From Sphingomonas_L flavalba_A (GTDB taxonomy: Bacteria; Pseudomonadota; Alphaproteobacteria; Sphingomonadales; Sphingomonadaceae), in assembly GCF_047553045.1 (NCBI RefSeq), contig NZ_CP180208.1:2480001-2544000 (forward strand): a stretch of 64,000 nt of DNA, written 5' to 3'. The translations under genes were made by a program, and so were the position numbers. The number at the start of each line of letters is the position of its first letter. Position 1 is the first letter of the stretch. The notes under the pieces were generated by a model. It did not search any database. It was given only the letters and a program-made list of their open reading frames with translations, and had not been told where the DNA came from. Below, piece after piece: positions 36,601 through 44,231 of this stretch.

Positions 36601-37012
36601 TCGCGGCGATCGCTTCCTGCGTCGCACTGCGCGCCGGCGCGTCGGCGGCGGGGGCCGCCGTCGCCGTAGCCGCCTCGCCGTCCTGACGATAGGCGATCGG
36701 CGTCACCCGCGGCGCATCGGTGCGGATGATGCGGACGCTGTTCTCGCCGGTGACGCGATAGGTGTAACCACTGCTGGCCAGCACCGCGCTCAGCGCCTGC
36801 GCCAGCGTATATCGCCCGGCGACACGCGGCGCGCGCAGATGGGTGATCTGTTCATCGGTGAAAATCAGCTGGACGCCGGTTGTCCGCGCGACCTGATACA
36901 GCGACGCGTCGAGCGTCTGCGCCGGCAGGTCGATGGCATAGCGCGCCTCGGCCGACAGGGCCGGAGACGCGATGGCGCACAGGGCGGCCGACAGAAAATA
37001 TCCTGATTTCAC
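33638..37012 (-). CDS. TonB-dependent receptor with STN signalling domain
   Basis: Outer-membrane transducer of 1124 residues. Signal peptide about 1-20; STN domain about 45-97 (LDASLYQVARTTGVQLIF, GRYTLAQALSAVLA, YRV...VRIIR) to contact a FecR anti-sigma factor; TonB box-like DIVVVGSRI; plug with VNLRNLGVGNTLVLLNGRR and GLERLEVLRDGAAAIYGSDA; then a 22-strand-type barrel ending NFRASF. The STN domain and the divergent sigma/FecR pair make a complete cell-surface signalling unit. The barrel is large with long loops, as in receptors for bulky ligands. ggt and an AbgB-like gene follow on the same strand. Confidence 0.93.
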   Translation of the reverse strand: MKSGYFLSAALCAIASPALSAEARYAIDLPAQTLDASLYQVARTTGVQLIFTDEQITHLRAPRVAGRYTLAQALSAVLASSGYTYRVTGENSVRIIRTDAPRVTPIAYRQDGEAATATAAPAADAPARSATQEAIAATTGDADAAADIVVVGSRIAGSKVTAALPVTIVDAQSISATGSLSGDELFRSIPQMGDVSFNSAYLPNSSNSARGDVGSVNLRNLGVGNTLVLLNGRRVVNHPTSRADDNLVPTLTYNTNAIPVFGLERLEVLRDGAAAIYGSDAVAGVVNTVLRTDYNGVMAESQIGYAEDTSMIEFNANLLAGADLGGRGNVTLFASYDHRTSLDAWDQNYTASADKRPLFDGTPFEGLNGLDGRSTITPWGSFQTYGNVRVRQGATNLTNASGQFHIQPDSNAGCQTALAGGLCIDDGTISGAADRNLRFDAAHAFNTSVIPAVKRLNLFLNGHYDLTDNLEFFGEAGYYRAKTRSVQASTGTLSSGPLVIPASNYYNPFGPTTLPDGSANPNRLPGIDAPASGQAITLSSYNFADVGPNIVNVKNEQFRLLGGLKFEALGFKWETAVVYSEATVRDQSDGLSQTLLQKQLALTTPDAYNPFSGGTIVDPSGADVTPSRQAAIDAIRITTTRFNKATLAMADLRGSRADLLTLPGGDVGFAFGGEIRRETQIDNRDPHVDGTIQFVDAVSGFVNPSDLIGSSPSPDTRGRRTVAAAYAELAIPLVSPDMEIPLVYRAELQLAGRYEHYSDVGSVAKPKVAGAWDIIPGLRLRGSYAQGFKAPNLEQINATVVTRSNTRTDYIRCEADLRAGRITSFADCSQGFATSAQRSGNPDLKPETSTTWGAGVVLEPRFLEDRLGRMTFTADYWNIRQKGIVGLFGEGNALINDYLERVGGGEDANVIRAAPTADDIALFAGTGLTPAGRVLFVRDKYVNLLPQSVSGVDFGFFWKLPDFGIGTFQLSANAAYLRKFFLQPSPPIQALIDARAAGTINAGTIIAEAGNRIRQSGKPRWKGSGSLTWSYDRFQIGAYTQYTGSVEDTGLLDPVGVPWVIDDQMTFNLYAQVEVGGDTTGRYRLRIGVRNLTDAKPPLSSDGYLASLYNPYARYWYANFRASF

Positions 37013-37093
37013 ACGATTCCCCCTTCGTTTGTCCGGCCCTTTCCCCTTGGCCTGGTCTAGGTAAGACGTTCGACGGACCCGTTTACGAACCGC

Positions 37094-37112
37094 CGCGCCG
37101 CCCGGCGGCGCG
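37094..37112 (+). promoter_or_regulatory. GC-rich perfect dyad followed by T-rich run in the receptor/sigma divergent region
   Basis: Nine-base arms 37094-37102 and 37104-37112 are perfect inverted copies centred on 37103, so the folded stem must open its inner pairs. ATTTATTTT follows on the plus strand, giving the shape of an intrinsic terminator 80 bases before the sigma-factor start. It could attenuate sigma-fecR transcription, stop stray transcription, or be a binding site. No sigma-dependent promoter could be assigned in this 180-base gap with confidence. Confidence 0.45.
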
Positions 37113-37192
37113 ATTTATTTTCGCTGTTCCCGAAAAACAGTTCGCTTCACGCCTGCTCGAGCGTCATCATTGACGACAGGGGATTTGACGGC

Positions 37193-37726
37193 ATGGCGAG
37201 CAGGCCGCAGCAACGGATCGACTCTCTCGGCGCAACCGGCATCGAGGCCGAGCTGCTGGAATCGAGCCGTGCGGCCCTGCGCGCCTTCGTCGCACGGCGG
37301 GTCAACGACCCAACGGAAGCGGAGGATCTGGTGCAGGAAGCCTGCGTGCGGCTGATCCAGGCCGGGCGGACTCATCCCGTCGAACGGCCGCAGGCCTATC
37401 TGTTCCGCATCGCTGCCAACCTTATCGCCGATCGCGGCCGCCGCCCCGCCCCGACCGAGCCATTCGACGAAGCCCTCGCGCCGCCGGTCCGCGCCGCACA
37501 GGAGGATGGCCGCACCCTTGATGATCTTCAGCATCTGCTGGACGCGGCGCTGGCGGAATTGTCGCCGTCATGCCGACGGGTCTTCGTGATGCGTCGTTTC
37601 GAGGAACTGTCGACCGCCGATATTGCCCGGCAGCTGCGGATCACCCCGCGCATGGTCCAGAAGCATCTGGTCCACGCCGTCGCCCATCTCTACGAGCGGC
37701 TCGCCGCCCTGCGAACGGACGGATAA
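37193..37726 (+). CDS. ECF RNA polymerase sigma factor, FecI-like
   Basis: 177-residue extracytoplasmic-function sigma factor. Region 2: ALRAFVARRVNDPTEAEDLVQEACVRL then AYLFRIAANLIADRGRR (both quoted in parts as motif marks); region 4: LDAALAELSPSCRRVF...MRRFEELSTADIARQLRITPRMVQKHL. The layout and the partner FecR are those of FecI-type sigma factors, which transcribe the receptor operon when the transducer is occupied. Its TAA stop shares one base with the fecR ATG. Expected targets are the divergent receptor-ggt-abgB-like genes. Confidence 0.93.
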   Translation: MASRPQQRIDSLGATGIEAELLESSRAALRAFVARRVNDPTEAEDLVQEACVRLIQAGRTHPVERPQAYLFRIAANLIADRGRRPAPTEPFDEALAPPVRAAQEDGRTLDDLQHLLDAALAELSPSCRRVFVMRRFEELSTADIARQLRITPRMVQKHLVHAVAHLYERLAALRTDG

Positions 37727-38706
37727 TGCGCGAAGAACCGCCATCCAACCGGCTGGGCACGCGCGCGAGCGCGGTTTTCGACGGCATCCTCGCCGGCCGG
37801 ACCGACGCCATCCATCCGGACGACCGCGCAGAGGCGGAAGCGTTCTGGACCTGGCTCGGCCGGTTCGACCATCCCGGAGACGGCGTGCCGGTGGCGCCGC
37901 CTGCCCACCGCCGCCGCTGGCCGCTCGGCGCGGCGCTGGCGGCAACCCTGATCGCCTCGATCGGCGTCGGCACCTGGCTGTCGGCCCGTGACAAGACCGT
38001 CTCTTCCCCGCCGCGCGGCGCCGAATATGCCGCCGAGCGCGCCGAACGGCGTGTCCTTCGGCTGACCGACGGGTCAGTGGTGACGCTCGGTGGCGCCAGT
38101 CGCGTCGCCCTCGCTTATACGCCCGCCGAACGCCGCATCCGCCTGACCGAGGGCGAGGCGCTGTTCAACGTCGCCCACGACAGCCAACGCCCGTTCATCG
38201 TCGAGGTCGCGCATGGCGAGATTCGCGCGGTCGGCACCGCATTCGACGTCCGCGTCGCGCCCAATCAGGCGGCGGTTACGGTGGTCAGCGGCGTCGTCCG
38301 CATCGCACTGCGTGGCCCGTCGGTCGACGGCGCCCGCGGCGACACGGTGGTCAAGAGCGCACGCAAGGGTGAACAGGTCCGCTTCGGCATGCTGAACGAC
38401 GGCGGCGAAAGCGTCGGCTTTATCTCGCAGACGAAGGAAGCCAATGTCGATCAGGCGACCGCGTGGACCCGCGGTGTGCTGGTGTTCCGGGGCGAACCGC
38501 TGGCGCAGGTGGTGGCGACGATCAATCGCTACACCCACGACACCGTCGTCGTCACCGATCCGCGCAACGCCGCCCTGCCGATCTACGGCGTGGTCGATCA
38601 GGGCGACACCTCGGCCCTGCGCGAACTGGTGCACGATCCACGCGTGATCTCGATCAGCAAGGCCCGCCCCGGCGGGCTCAGCGGCCAGCGTCCAGCGCCG
38701 CGCTGA
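37726..38706 (+). CDS. FecR-family anti-sigma factor
   Basis: 326-residue inner-membrane regulator coupled to the sigma factor gene. The N-terminal cytoplasmic part with the DUF4880-like AEAFWTWLGRF motif (about 41-51) binds sigma; one membrane span is about 62-80 (WPLGAALAATLIASIGVG); the periplasmic FecR domain (AERRVLRLTDGSVVTLGGAS, FIVEVAHGEIRAVGTAFDVR in parts) and an STN-like C-terminal region (GEPLAQVVATINRY) meet the receptor. The start ATG overlaps the sigma stop. Its 3' end overlaps the convergent serine hydrolase gene by 29 bases. Confidence 0.92.
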   Translation: MREEPPSNRLGTRASAVFDGILAGRTDAIHPDDRAEAEAFWTWLGRFDHPGDGVPVAPPAHRRRWPLGAALAATLIASIGVGTWLSARDKTVSSPPRGAEYAAERAERRVLRLTDGSVVTLGGASRVALAYTPAERRIRLTEGEALFNVAHDSQRPFIVEVAHGEIRAVGTAFDVRVAPNQAAVTVVSGVVRIALRGPSVDGARGDTVVKSARKGEQVRFGMLNDGGESVGFISQTKEANVDQATAWTRGVLVFRGEPLAQVVATINRYTHDTVVVTDPRNAALPIYGVVDQGDTSALRELVHDPRVISISKARPGGLSGQRPAPR

Positions 38707-39871
38707 TCCGGGCGAGGAATAGTCGGCGCGCTTCGCTCAACGCCGGGTCGGTCGCCCTGGGCCAGGCGCTGACCATCGCCACCACCAGCCCGCGCGCCGG
38801 GTCGATATGGATCATCTGGCCAAATATGCCGCGCGCGTCGAAGCTGGCGTCGGGGTTGGTCCACCACTGATAGCCATAGCCATAGCCGGGCGCCCCGGTA
38901 TCGGCCTCGCCGTGGGTGGCGGCGGCGAACCAGCCGTTCGGCACCACTTTCCGCCCACCGGCGACGCCGCCGTCGAGCACGAACTGGCCGATCCGGGCAT
39001 AGTCGCGCAGCGATGCCGACAGGCAGCAGCCGCCGATATTGCCGCCGCCGCTGTCGACCATCCAGAACAGCGGCTGTTCCATGCCGTAGGGTTGCCAGAT
39101 CTTCTCGGCCGCATAGGCGGCGAGCGACTTGCCGGTCGCGCGGGCGACCAGCACGCCGATCAGGTTGGTCTCGCCGGTCTTGTAGACCCATTTCGTTCCC
39201 GGTTCCGCCTCGCGCGGCAGGGTGCGCATATAGGCGACGGTCTGGTCGATCCCGGCGGGCGGCGGTTCGGTCAGCATCCGCGCCACATCCGACTTCGGAT
39301 CGGTATAATCCTCGTTCCAGCGCACCCCCGACGTCATCGTCAGCACCTGGCGGATGGTCACGCCGTCATAGCCGGCGCCGGTCAGTTCCGGAATATAGCG
39401 GCTGACCGGATCGTCGACCGAGGCGATGAAACCGTCGGCGATCGCCGCGCCGACCAGCGTCGAGGTCAGCGACTTGGCGACCGAGAAGCTGGTCCAGCGG
39501 CCGGTGCGGGAAAAGCCGCGCGCATAGCGTTCCAGGCGGACCTTGCCGTGCTGGAGGACCAGCAGTCCGGCGACGTTGTTCGCCGCCATATAGGCCCCGG
39601 CCGGGTCGCCCGGCCCGAGGGCGAGCGGTGTCCCGTCCGGCAACGGGCGCGGGTGGGCCGACGCCGCCACCGTGTCGCCGGGGAACAGCCGTTCCATGGT
39701 CGGGAAATTGGCGTCGCGCTCCGCCTGGTTCCAGAACAGCACCTCCGCGCCGGCGTTGCGCAGCTTCGCCGCCTTGTCGGGTGTCAGCCGGACGCCGTCC
39801 TTCGCCACCGCTGCCGCGGGCAGCACCAGCAGCCCGGCGGCCAGCGCCGCCCCCAGCAATGTCCGCATCAT
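38678..39871 (-). CDS. exported serine hydrolase, class C beta-lactamase fold
   Basis: 397-residue penicillin-binding-like hydrolase. Signal peptide about 1-23 (AAVAKDG). The active-site SxxK is SVAK at 130-133. The second motif, usually YxN, looks changed: WVYKTGETNLIG at 228-239 gives Y230-K-T. GYGYQWW near the end marks the third-motif region. Such proteins are often esterases or peptidases, not antibiotic-resistance enzymes. Its ATG overlaps the stop of the cyclopropane synthase gene, so the two are translationally coupled. Confidence 0.88.
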   Translation of the reverse strand: MMRTLLGAALAAGLLVLPAAAVAKDGVRLTPDKAAKLRNAGAEVLFWNQAERDANFPTMERLFPGDTVAASAHPRPLPDGTPLALGPGDPAGAYMAANNVAGLLVLQHGKVRLERYARGFSRTGRWTSFSVAKSLTSTLVGAAIADGFIASVDDPVSRYIPELTGAGYDGVTIRQVLTMTSGVRWNEDYTDPKSDVARMLTEPPPAGIDQTVAYMRTLPREAEPGTKWVYKTGETNLIGVLVARATGKSLAAYAAEKIWQPYGMEQPLFWMVDSGGGNIGGCCLSASLRDYARIGQFVLDGGVAGGRKVVPNGWFAAATHGEADTGAPGYGYGYQWWTNPDASFDARGIFGQMIHIDPARGLVVAMVSAWPRATDPALSEARRLFLARISAALDAGR

Positions 39872-41148
39872 CCCCCCTCCTTGACCAGCGTGACCTGCGC
39901 GACGTCGATGCCGCCGCCGCGAAAGCCGCCTTCGCAATACATCAGATAATAGCGCCACAGCCGCACGAAGCGTTCGTCGAACCCGGGCGGCAGCCGCCCC
40001 GCGTCGATCGCCGCGTCGAACCGCTCGCGCCAGCGGCGCAGCGTTTCCGCATAGTGCAGGCCGAAACCGCGCCGGTCGCGCCAGGCAAGGCCGGCCTGCT
40101 CGCACAGCGCCCGGAACGCGCTTTCCGACAGCAGCATGCCGCCGGGAAAGATGCAGGTCTGGATGAAATCGGTGCCGGCGGCGTAACGGTCGAAGATCGC
40201 GTCGTCGATCGCGATGAACTGGATCGCGGCGCGCCCGCCCGGCTTCAGGCAGCGGGCCAGCGCCTCGGCATAGGCGCCCCAATAGGCCTGGCCGACCGCC
40301 TCGACCATTTCGACGCTGGCGATCGCGTCGAACGTGCCGGCGACGTCGCGGTAGTCGGTCAGCTCGATCCGCACCCGCCCGGCGTTGACGTTGGCGCGGT
40401 TGAGCGCCAGCGCATGCGCCCGCTGCTCCGCCGACAGGGTGATGCCGGTGACGCCGACGCCATATTCATCGGCTGCGATCTCGGCCAGAGTGCCCCAGCC
40501 GCAGCCGATCTCCAGCAAATGCTGGTCCGGTTTCAGCTCCAAACGGTCGAGCAGCGCGCGGACCTTGTTCAACTGGGCATAAGCCAGTTCTTCGTCCGGG
40601 CGGATCGGTTCCTGGAACAGCGCCGCCGAATAGGTCATCGTCTCGTCGAGCCAGGCGGCGTAGAAGGCGTTGCCGAGGTCGTAGTGGAAGGCGATGTTGC
40701 GGCGCGATCCGCTCCGGCTGTTGCGGCGCAGCCAGTGGCGCAGCCGGCCGAACGCCCGGCCGAGGCCCCGCGCCCGCGCCACCCGGTCAAGCGACCGGGC
40801 GTTGCGCATGAACAGCGCGAACAGCGGCACCGGATCGGGGCTGGCCCATTCTCCACTGTCCCACGCGCGGTACCAGCCGAACGACCCGTCACCGGCCAGC
40901 CGCAGCAGCGCCCGCCAACTGTTCAGCCGCACCTCCGCCACCGGGCCGGGCGCGCGGCCGCCGAGGATGCGGTAGGAACCGTCCGGCAGCCAGGCCTCGA
41001 TCGCGCCCGCTTCCAGCCCGATGTCGATGCGATCGAGCATACGGTGGAACGGCGCCGCGACCAGCGCCGACCACAGCCGCCCGCCGGCCGCGCCGCCGCG
41101 CCGCCTGGGCAGGAACTGACCGTCCCGATCGGGCTGCCGTGCATTCAT
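39868..41148 (-). CDS. cfa: cyclopropane-fatty-acyl-phospholipid synthase-family methyltransferase
   Basis: SAM-dependent enzyme of 426 residues that adds a methylene bridge to unsaturated phospholipid acyl chains, or a relative. The N-terminal lipid-binding part is followed by HYDLGNAFYAAWLD at 155-168 and the SAM-binding EIGCGWG at 213-219; the C-terminal YVFPGG-type motif appears as CIFPGGMLLS. Acts at the inner membrane. It overlaps the start of the serine hydrolase gene; the next gene upstream (korB) is 177 bases away across a hairpin. Confidence 0.92.
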   Translation of the reverse strand: MNARQPDRDGQFLPRRRGGAAGGRLWSALVAAPFHRMLDRIDIGLEAGAIEAWLPDGSYRILGGRAPGPVAEVRLNSWRALLRLAGDGSFGWYRAWDSGEWASPDPVPLFALFMRNARSLDRVARARGLGRAFGRLRHWLRRNSRSGSRRNIAFHYDLGNAFYAAWLDETMTYSAALFQEPIRPDEELAYAQLNKVRALLDRLELKPDQHLLEIGCGWGTLAEIAADEYGVGVTGITLSAEQRAHALALNRANVNAGRVRIELTDYRDVAGTFDAIASVEMVEAVGQAYWGAYAEALARCLKPGGRAAIQFIAIDDAIFDRYAAGTDFIQTCIFPGGMLLSESAFRALCEQAGLAWRDRRGFGLHYAETLRRWRERFDAAIDAGRLPPGFDERFVRLWRYYLMYCEGGFRGGGIDVAQVTLVKEGG

Positions 41149-41189
41149 GGCGGCATCTTACGCGACCGGGTCAGGCGGTCCAGCGTTTA

Positions 41190-41304
41190 GGTTTGTGGGC
41201 TTTAGGGGAAACCGGCACCAGCCCTCTCCCCCACCCGGCCTCCCAACGACAGTATCCTGAAATGGGAGGTCGGGTGGGGGAGAGGGCCGGTGCAGCTTGA
41301 ACAG
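41190..41304. repeat. REP-like hairpin element, copy 2
   Basis: Arms 41215-41245 and 41263-41293 (31 bases each) are inverted copies with two mismatches and a 17-base loop, containing CCCTCTCCCCCACCCG. It is flanked by GGTTTGTG (41190-41197) and GCTTGAACAG (41295-41304), the same flanks as the element at 11196-11275. It lies between korB and cfa, both minus-strand, so the stem may limit read-through or protect mRNA ends. The stem itself differs from copy 1. Confidence 0.75.
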
Positions 41305-41325
41305 AACAAGCGCGAAACCGGCCGG

Positions 41326-42360
41326 CTATTCGGCGCGCGGCTCCTTGTCGACCATCCAGGTCTGGCCCTGCGCGACCAGCTTCTGCAGGTCCGGTGCCTT
41401 GCCCTTCGCCGCCGCCTCGTTCTGGGCGACGACCTCGCGCTCGTAACTCGGGCGCGGGTGGTCGAAGATGACGCCCAGCGCCACCGGAAAGCCGGCGCTG
41501 TTGTCCATGTCGATCAGCATCTGCGCGATGCCCTTGTTGGTCTGGTCGTGGACGATGACGCCCGCCGCCTGCCAGTCACCGTCGACGACGTCGACCATCT
41601 CCAGCCGCAGTGCCTTCGGGTCGAGAGTCAGGCCACGGGTGCCGCCGGCGAACAGCATCGGCTGGCCGTCCTCCAGCCAGACCTGCCCGGCTGCGGCGTT
41701 CGGCTTGGCGGTAAATGGCGCGAACACGTCGTCATTGTAGACGATGCAGTTCTGGAAGATTTCGATGAAGCTGGCGCCCTTGTGGTAATAAGCCGCCTTC
41801 AGCACCGCCGGCAGGTTCTTGTGCACATCGATGCCCCGCGCGACGAAACGGGCGCCGGAACCAAGCGCGAAGCTGCACGGGCTGGCCGGCCGGTCGACGG
41901 AACCAAAGGGGGTCGACGGGCTGCGCGTGCCGACCCGCGACGTCGGCGAATACTGCCCCTTGGTCAGACCGTAGATCTCGTTGTTGAACAGCAGGATCTG
42001 GCAGTCGAGGTTACGGCGCAGCAGGTGCATGGTGTGGTTGCCGCCAATCGACAACGCATCGCCGTCGCCGGTGATGACCCACACGTCCAGATCGGGGTTG
42101 GCCAGCTTCACGCCGGTGGCGATCGCCGGCGCACGGCCGTGGATGGTGTGGAAACCGTAAGTCTCCATGTAATACGGAAAGCGCGACGAGCAGCCGATGC
42201 CGCTGACGAACACGGTGTTTTCCGGTCGTGCGCCGATGTCCGGCAGGGTGCGCTGCACCGCCTTCAGGATCGCATAGTCGCCGCAACCGGGGCACCAGCG
42301 CACTTCCTGGTCGGTTTCCCAATCCTTCGCCGTCGTCTTGACGGAAGTCATCTCGTTCAT
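41326..42360 (-). CDS. korB: 2-oxoacid:ferredoxin oxidoreductase, beta subunit
   Basis: TPP- and [4Fe-4S]-binding subunit of 344 residues, probably 2-oxoglutarate:ferredoxin oxidoreductase. Cluster cysteines lie in RWCPGCGDYAIL and GIGCSSRFPY; the TPP/Mg motif is GDGDALSIGGNH with NNEIYGLTKGQ after it. KTTAKDWETDQEV at the N-terminus is normal for this group. The ATG overlaps the korA stop. It works as an alternative to, or reverse of, the NAD-linked 2-oxoglutarate dehydrogenase. No ferredoxin gene is nearby. Confidence 0.93.
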   Translation of the reverse strand: MNEMTSVKTTAKDWETDQEVRWCPGCGDYAILKAVQRTLPDIGARPENTVFVSGIGCSSRFPYYMETYGFHTIHGRAPAIATGVKLANPDLDVWVITGDGDALSIGGNHTMHLLRRNLDCQILLFNNEIYGLTKGQYSPTSRVGTRSPSTPFGSVDRPASPCSFALGSGARFVARGIDVHKNLPAVLKAAYYHKGASFIEIFQNCIVYNDDVFAPFTAKPNAAAGQVWLEDGQPMLFAGGTRGLTLDPKALRLEMVDVVDGDWQAAGVIVHDQTNKGIAQMLIDMDNSAGFPVALGVIFDHPRPSYEREVVAQNEAAAKGKAPDLQKLVAQGQTWMVDKEPRAE

Positions 42361-44231
42361 GAGAGCGCACTTTCGATAGCCGCCGCGATTTCCGCGATAC
42401 GGAAGGGTTGACCCGACACCTTGGCCAGCGAGCGGGCGTCGACCAGATACTGGTCGCGCAGAACGGTCTTGAACTGACCCGCGTTCATTTCCGGCACGAT
42501 GATCCGCTCGTAGCGGCGCAGCAGCTCGCCCAGATTGGCCGGCAGCGGCCAGATGTGGCGGACATGGATATGGTCGACCGACAGGCCGCGTTCCCGCGCC
42601 CGACGCACCGCCTGGTGGATCGGCCCGAAGGTCGAGCCCCAGCCGACAACCGCCAGCCGGCCTTCGCCGTCACCCAGCGTCACCGTCTGTTCGGGGGTAT
42701 GCGCGGCGATGCCGTCGATCTTCGCCTTGCGCAGGTCGGTCATCGCCTGGTGGTTGGCCGGCGCATAGTCGATGTTGCCGGTGCCGTCCTGCTTCTCGAT
42801 CCCGCCGATGCGGTGGAGCAGGCCCGGCGTCCCCGGCCGCGCCCATGGCCGCGCCAGCTTCTCGTCGCGGGCATAGGGCTTGAACCCGCCCTCCGGCACA
42901 TGATCGAGGAAGCTGACCGGGAACGGCGCGTAGCCGTCCATGTCCGGCACCTTCCACGGCTCCGCCGCGTTGGCGATATAGCCGTCGGTCAGCAGCATCA
43001 CCGGGGTCATGAACTGGGTGGCGAGGCGGCAGGCCTCGATCGCGCAGTCGAACGCATCGGCCGGCGAGCGCGCGGCGATGACCGGCATCGGCGCGTCGCC
43101 GTTGCGGCCGTAGACCGCCTGATAGAGGTCGGACTGCTCAGTCTTGGTCGGCAGGCCGGTCGACGGGCCACCGCGCTGCGAGTTGACGATGACCAGCGGA
43201 AGCTCGGTCATGATCGCCAGCCCGATCGCCTCGCCCTTCAGCGCGATGCCGGGGCCGGACGACGAGGTGACGCCCAGCTTGCCGGCATAGGAAGCGCCGA
43301 TCGCCGAACAGACCGCGGCGATCTCATCCTCCGCCTGGAAAGTGGTGACGCCATATTCCTTCAGGCGCGACAAGTGGTGGAGGATCGCCGAGGCCGGGGT
43401 GATCGGATAGCCGCCGAAGAACATCGGCAGCCCGGCAAGCTGCGCGCCGGCGACCAGGCCGAGCGAGATCGCCTCGCCGCCGGTGATCGTCCGGTACAGG
43501 CCCGGCGCGGCGGGGGCGGCGGCGATCCGGTGCTGCTTCATCGGCCCGGCCAGTTCCGCCGTCTCGCCATAGGCATGGCCGGCGTTCAGCGCGGCGATGT
43601 TCGCCTCCGCCAGCTCCGGCGCCTTGGCGAATTTCGATTTCAGCCAGTCGACGATCGGCTGGCGGTCGCGATCGAACATCCACAGCGCCAGGCCCAGCGT
43701 CCACATGTTCTTGCAGCGCAGCGCTTCCTTGTTGCCAAGGCCGAACGGCTTCACCGACTCAAGCGTCAGCGCCGAAATGTCGAACGCCAGCACCTGCCAG
43801 CGCGCCAGCGACCCGTCGTCGAGCGGGCTTGCCTCATACCCGGCCTTGGCCAGGTTGCGCTGGCCGAACTCGCCGGTGTCGACGATGACCAGCCCGCCGT
43901 CCTTCAGCGCGCCGACATTGGTTTTGAGCGCCGCCGGGTTCATCGCTACCAGCACATCCGGCTGGTCGCCGGCGGTGTCGATCGCGCGCGAGCCGAAATT
44001 GATCTGGAAAGCGGAAACGCCGAAGGTCGTGCCCTGCGGCGCGCGGATTTCCGCAGGGAAGTCGGGGAAGGTCGACAGGTCGTTGCCGGCCAGCGCGGTC
44101 GACAGGGTGAACTGACCACCGGTCAGCTGCATGCCATCGCCGCTGTCCCCGGCAAAGCGCACCACCACCGCTTCGGGGGGAGGAGTGTTGGCGGCCTCTG
44201 CGCGGGTCACCTCATGTACGGCTGAAGCCAT
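42357..44231 (-). CDS. korA: 2-oxoacid:ferredoxin oxidoreductase, fused gamma-alpha subunit
   Basis: 624 residues: the gamma domain is N-terminal (VRFAGDSGDGMQLTGGQF, then FPAEIRAPQGTTFGVS; about 22-200) and the alpha domain follows (GGYPITPASAIL, GVTSSSGPGIALKGEAIG). This fused two-gene layout (KorA/KorB) is typical of aerobes such as Mycobacterium and many alphaproteobacteria. Oxidatively decarboxylates a 2-oxoacid to acyl-CoA and reduces ferredoxin. Translationally coupled to korB. The 206-base upstream gap has a small imperfect GC hairpin in the leader; no promoter assigned. Confidence 0.93.
   Translation of the reverse strand: MASAVHEVTRAEAANTPPPEAVVVRFAGDSGDGMQLTGGQFTLSTALAGNDLSTFPDFPAEIRAPQGTTFGVSAFQINFGSRAIDTAGDQPDVLVAMNPAALKTNVGALKDGGLVIVDTGEFGQRNLAKAGYEASPLDDGSLARWQVLAFDISALTLESVKPFGLGNKEALRCKNMWTLGLALWMFDRDRQPIVDWLKSKFAKAPELAEANIAALNAGHAYGETAELAGPMKQHRIAAAPAAPGLYRTITGGEAISLGLVAGAQLAGLPMFFGGYPITPASAILHHLSRLKEYGVTTFQAEDEIAAVCSAIGASYAGKLGVTSSSGPGIALKGEAIGLAIMTELPLVIVNSQRGGPSTGLPTKTEQSDLYQAVYGRNGDAPMPVIAARSPADAFDCAIEACRLATQFMTPVMLLTDGYIANAAEPWKVPDMDGYAPFPVSFLDHVPEGGFKPYARDEKLARPWARPGTPGLLHRIGGIEKQDGTGNIDYAPANHQAMTDLRKAKIDGIAAHTPEQTVTLGDGEGRLAVVGWGSTFGPIHQAVRRARERGLSVDHIHVRHIWPLPANLGELLRRYERIIVPEMNAGQFKTVLRDQYLVDARSLAKVSGQPFRIAEIAAAIESALS

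Noticed and set aside
35624..37006. Plus-strand frame opposite the STN receptor
   Set aside because: Antisense of the receptor; no coding character.
38678..39871. Antibiotic-resistance beta-lactamase
   Set aside because: Second active-site motif is altered and it is coupled to a lipid methyltransferase; resistance is not supported.
42408..44225. Long plus-strand frame opposite korA
   Set aside because: Antisense of a strongly conserved gene; Arg/His/Gln-rich low-complexity translation, no RBS.
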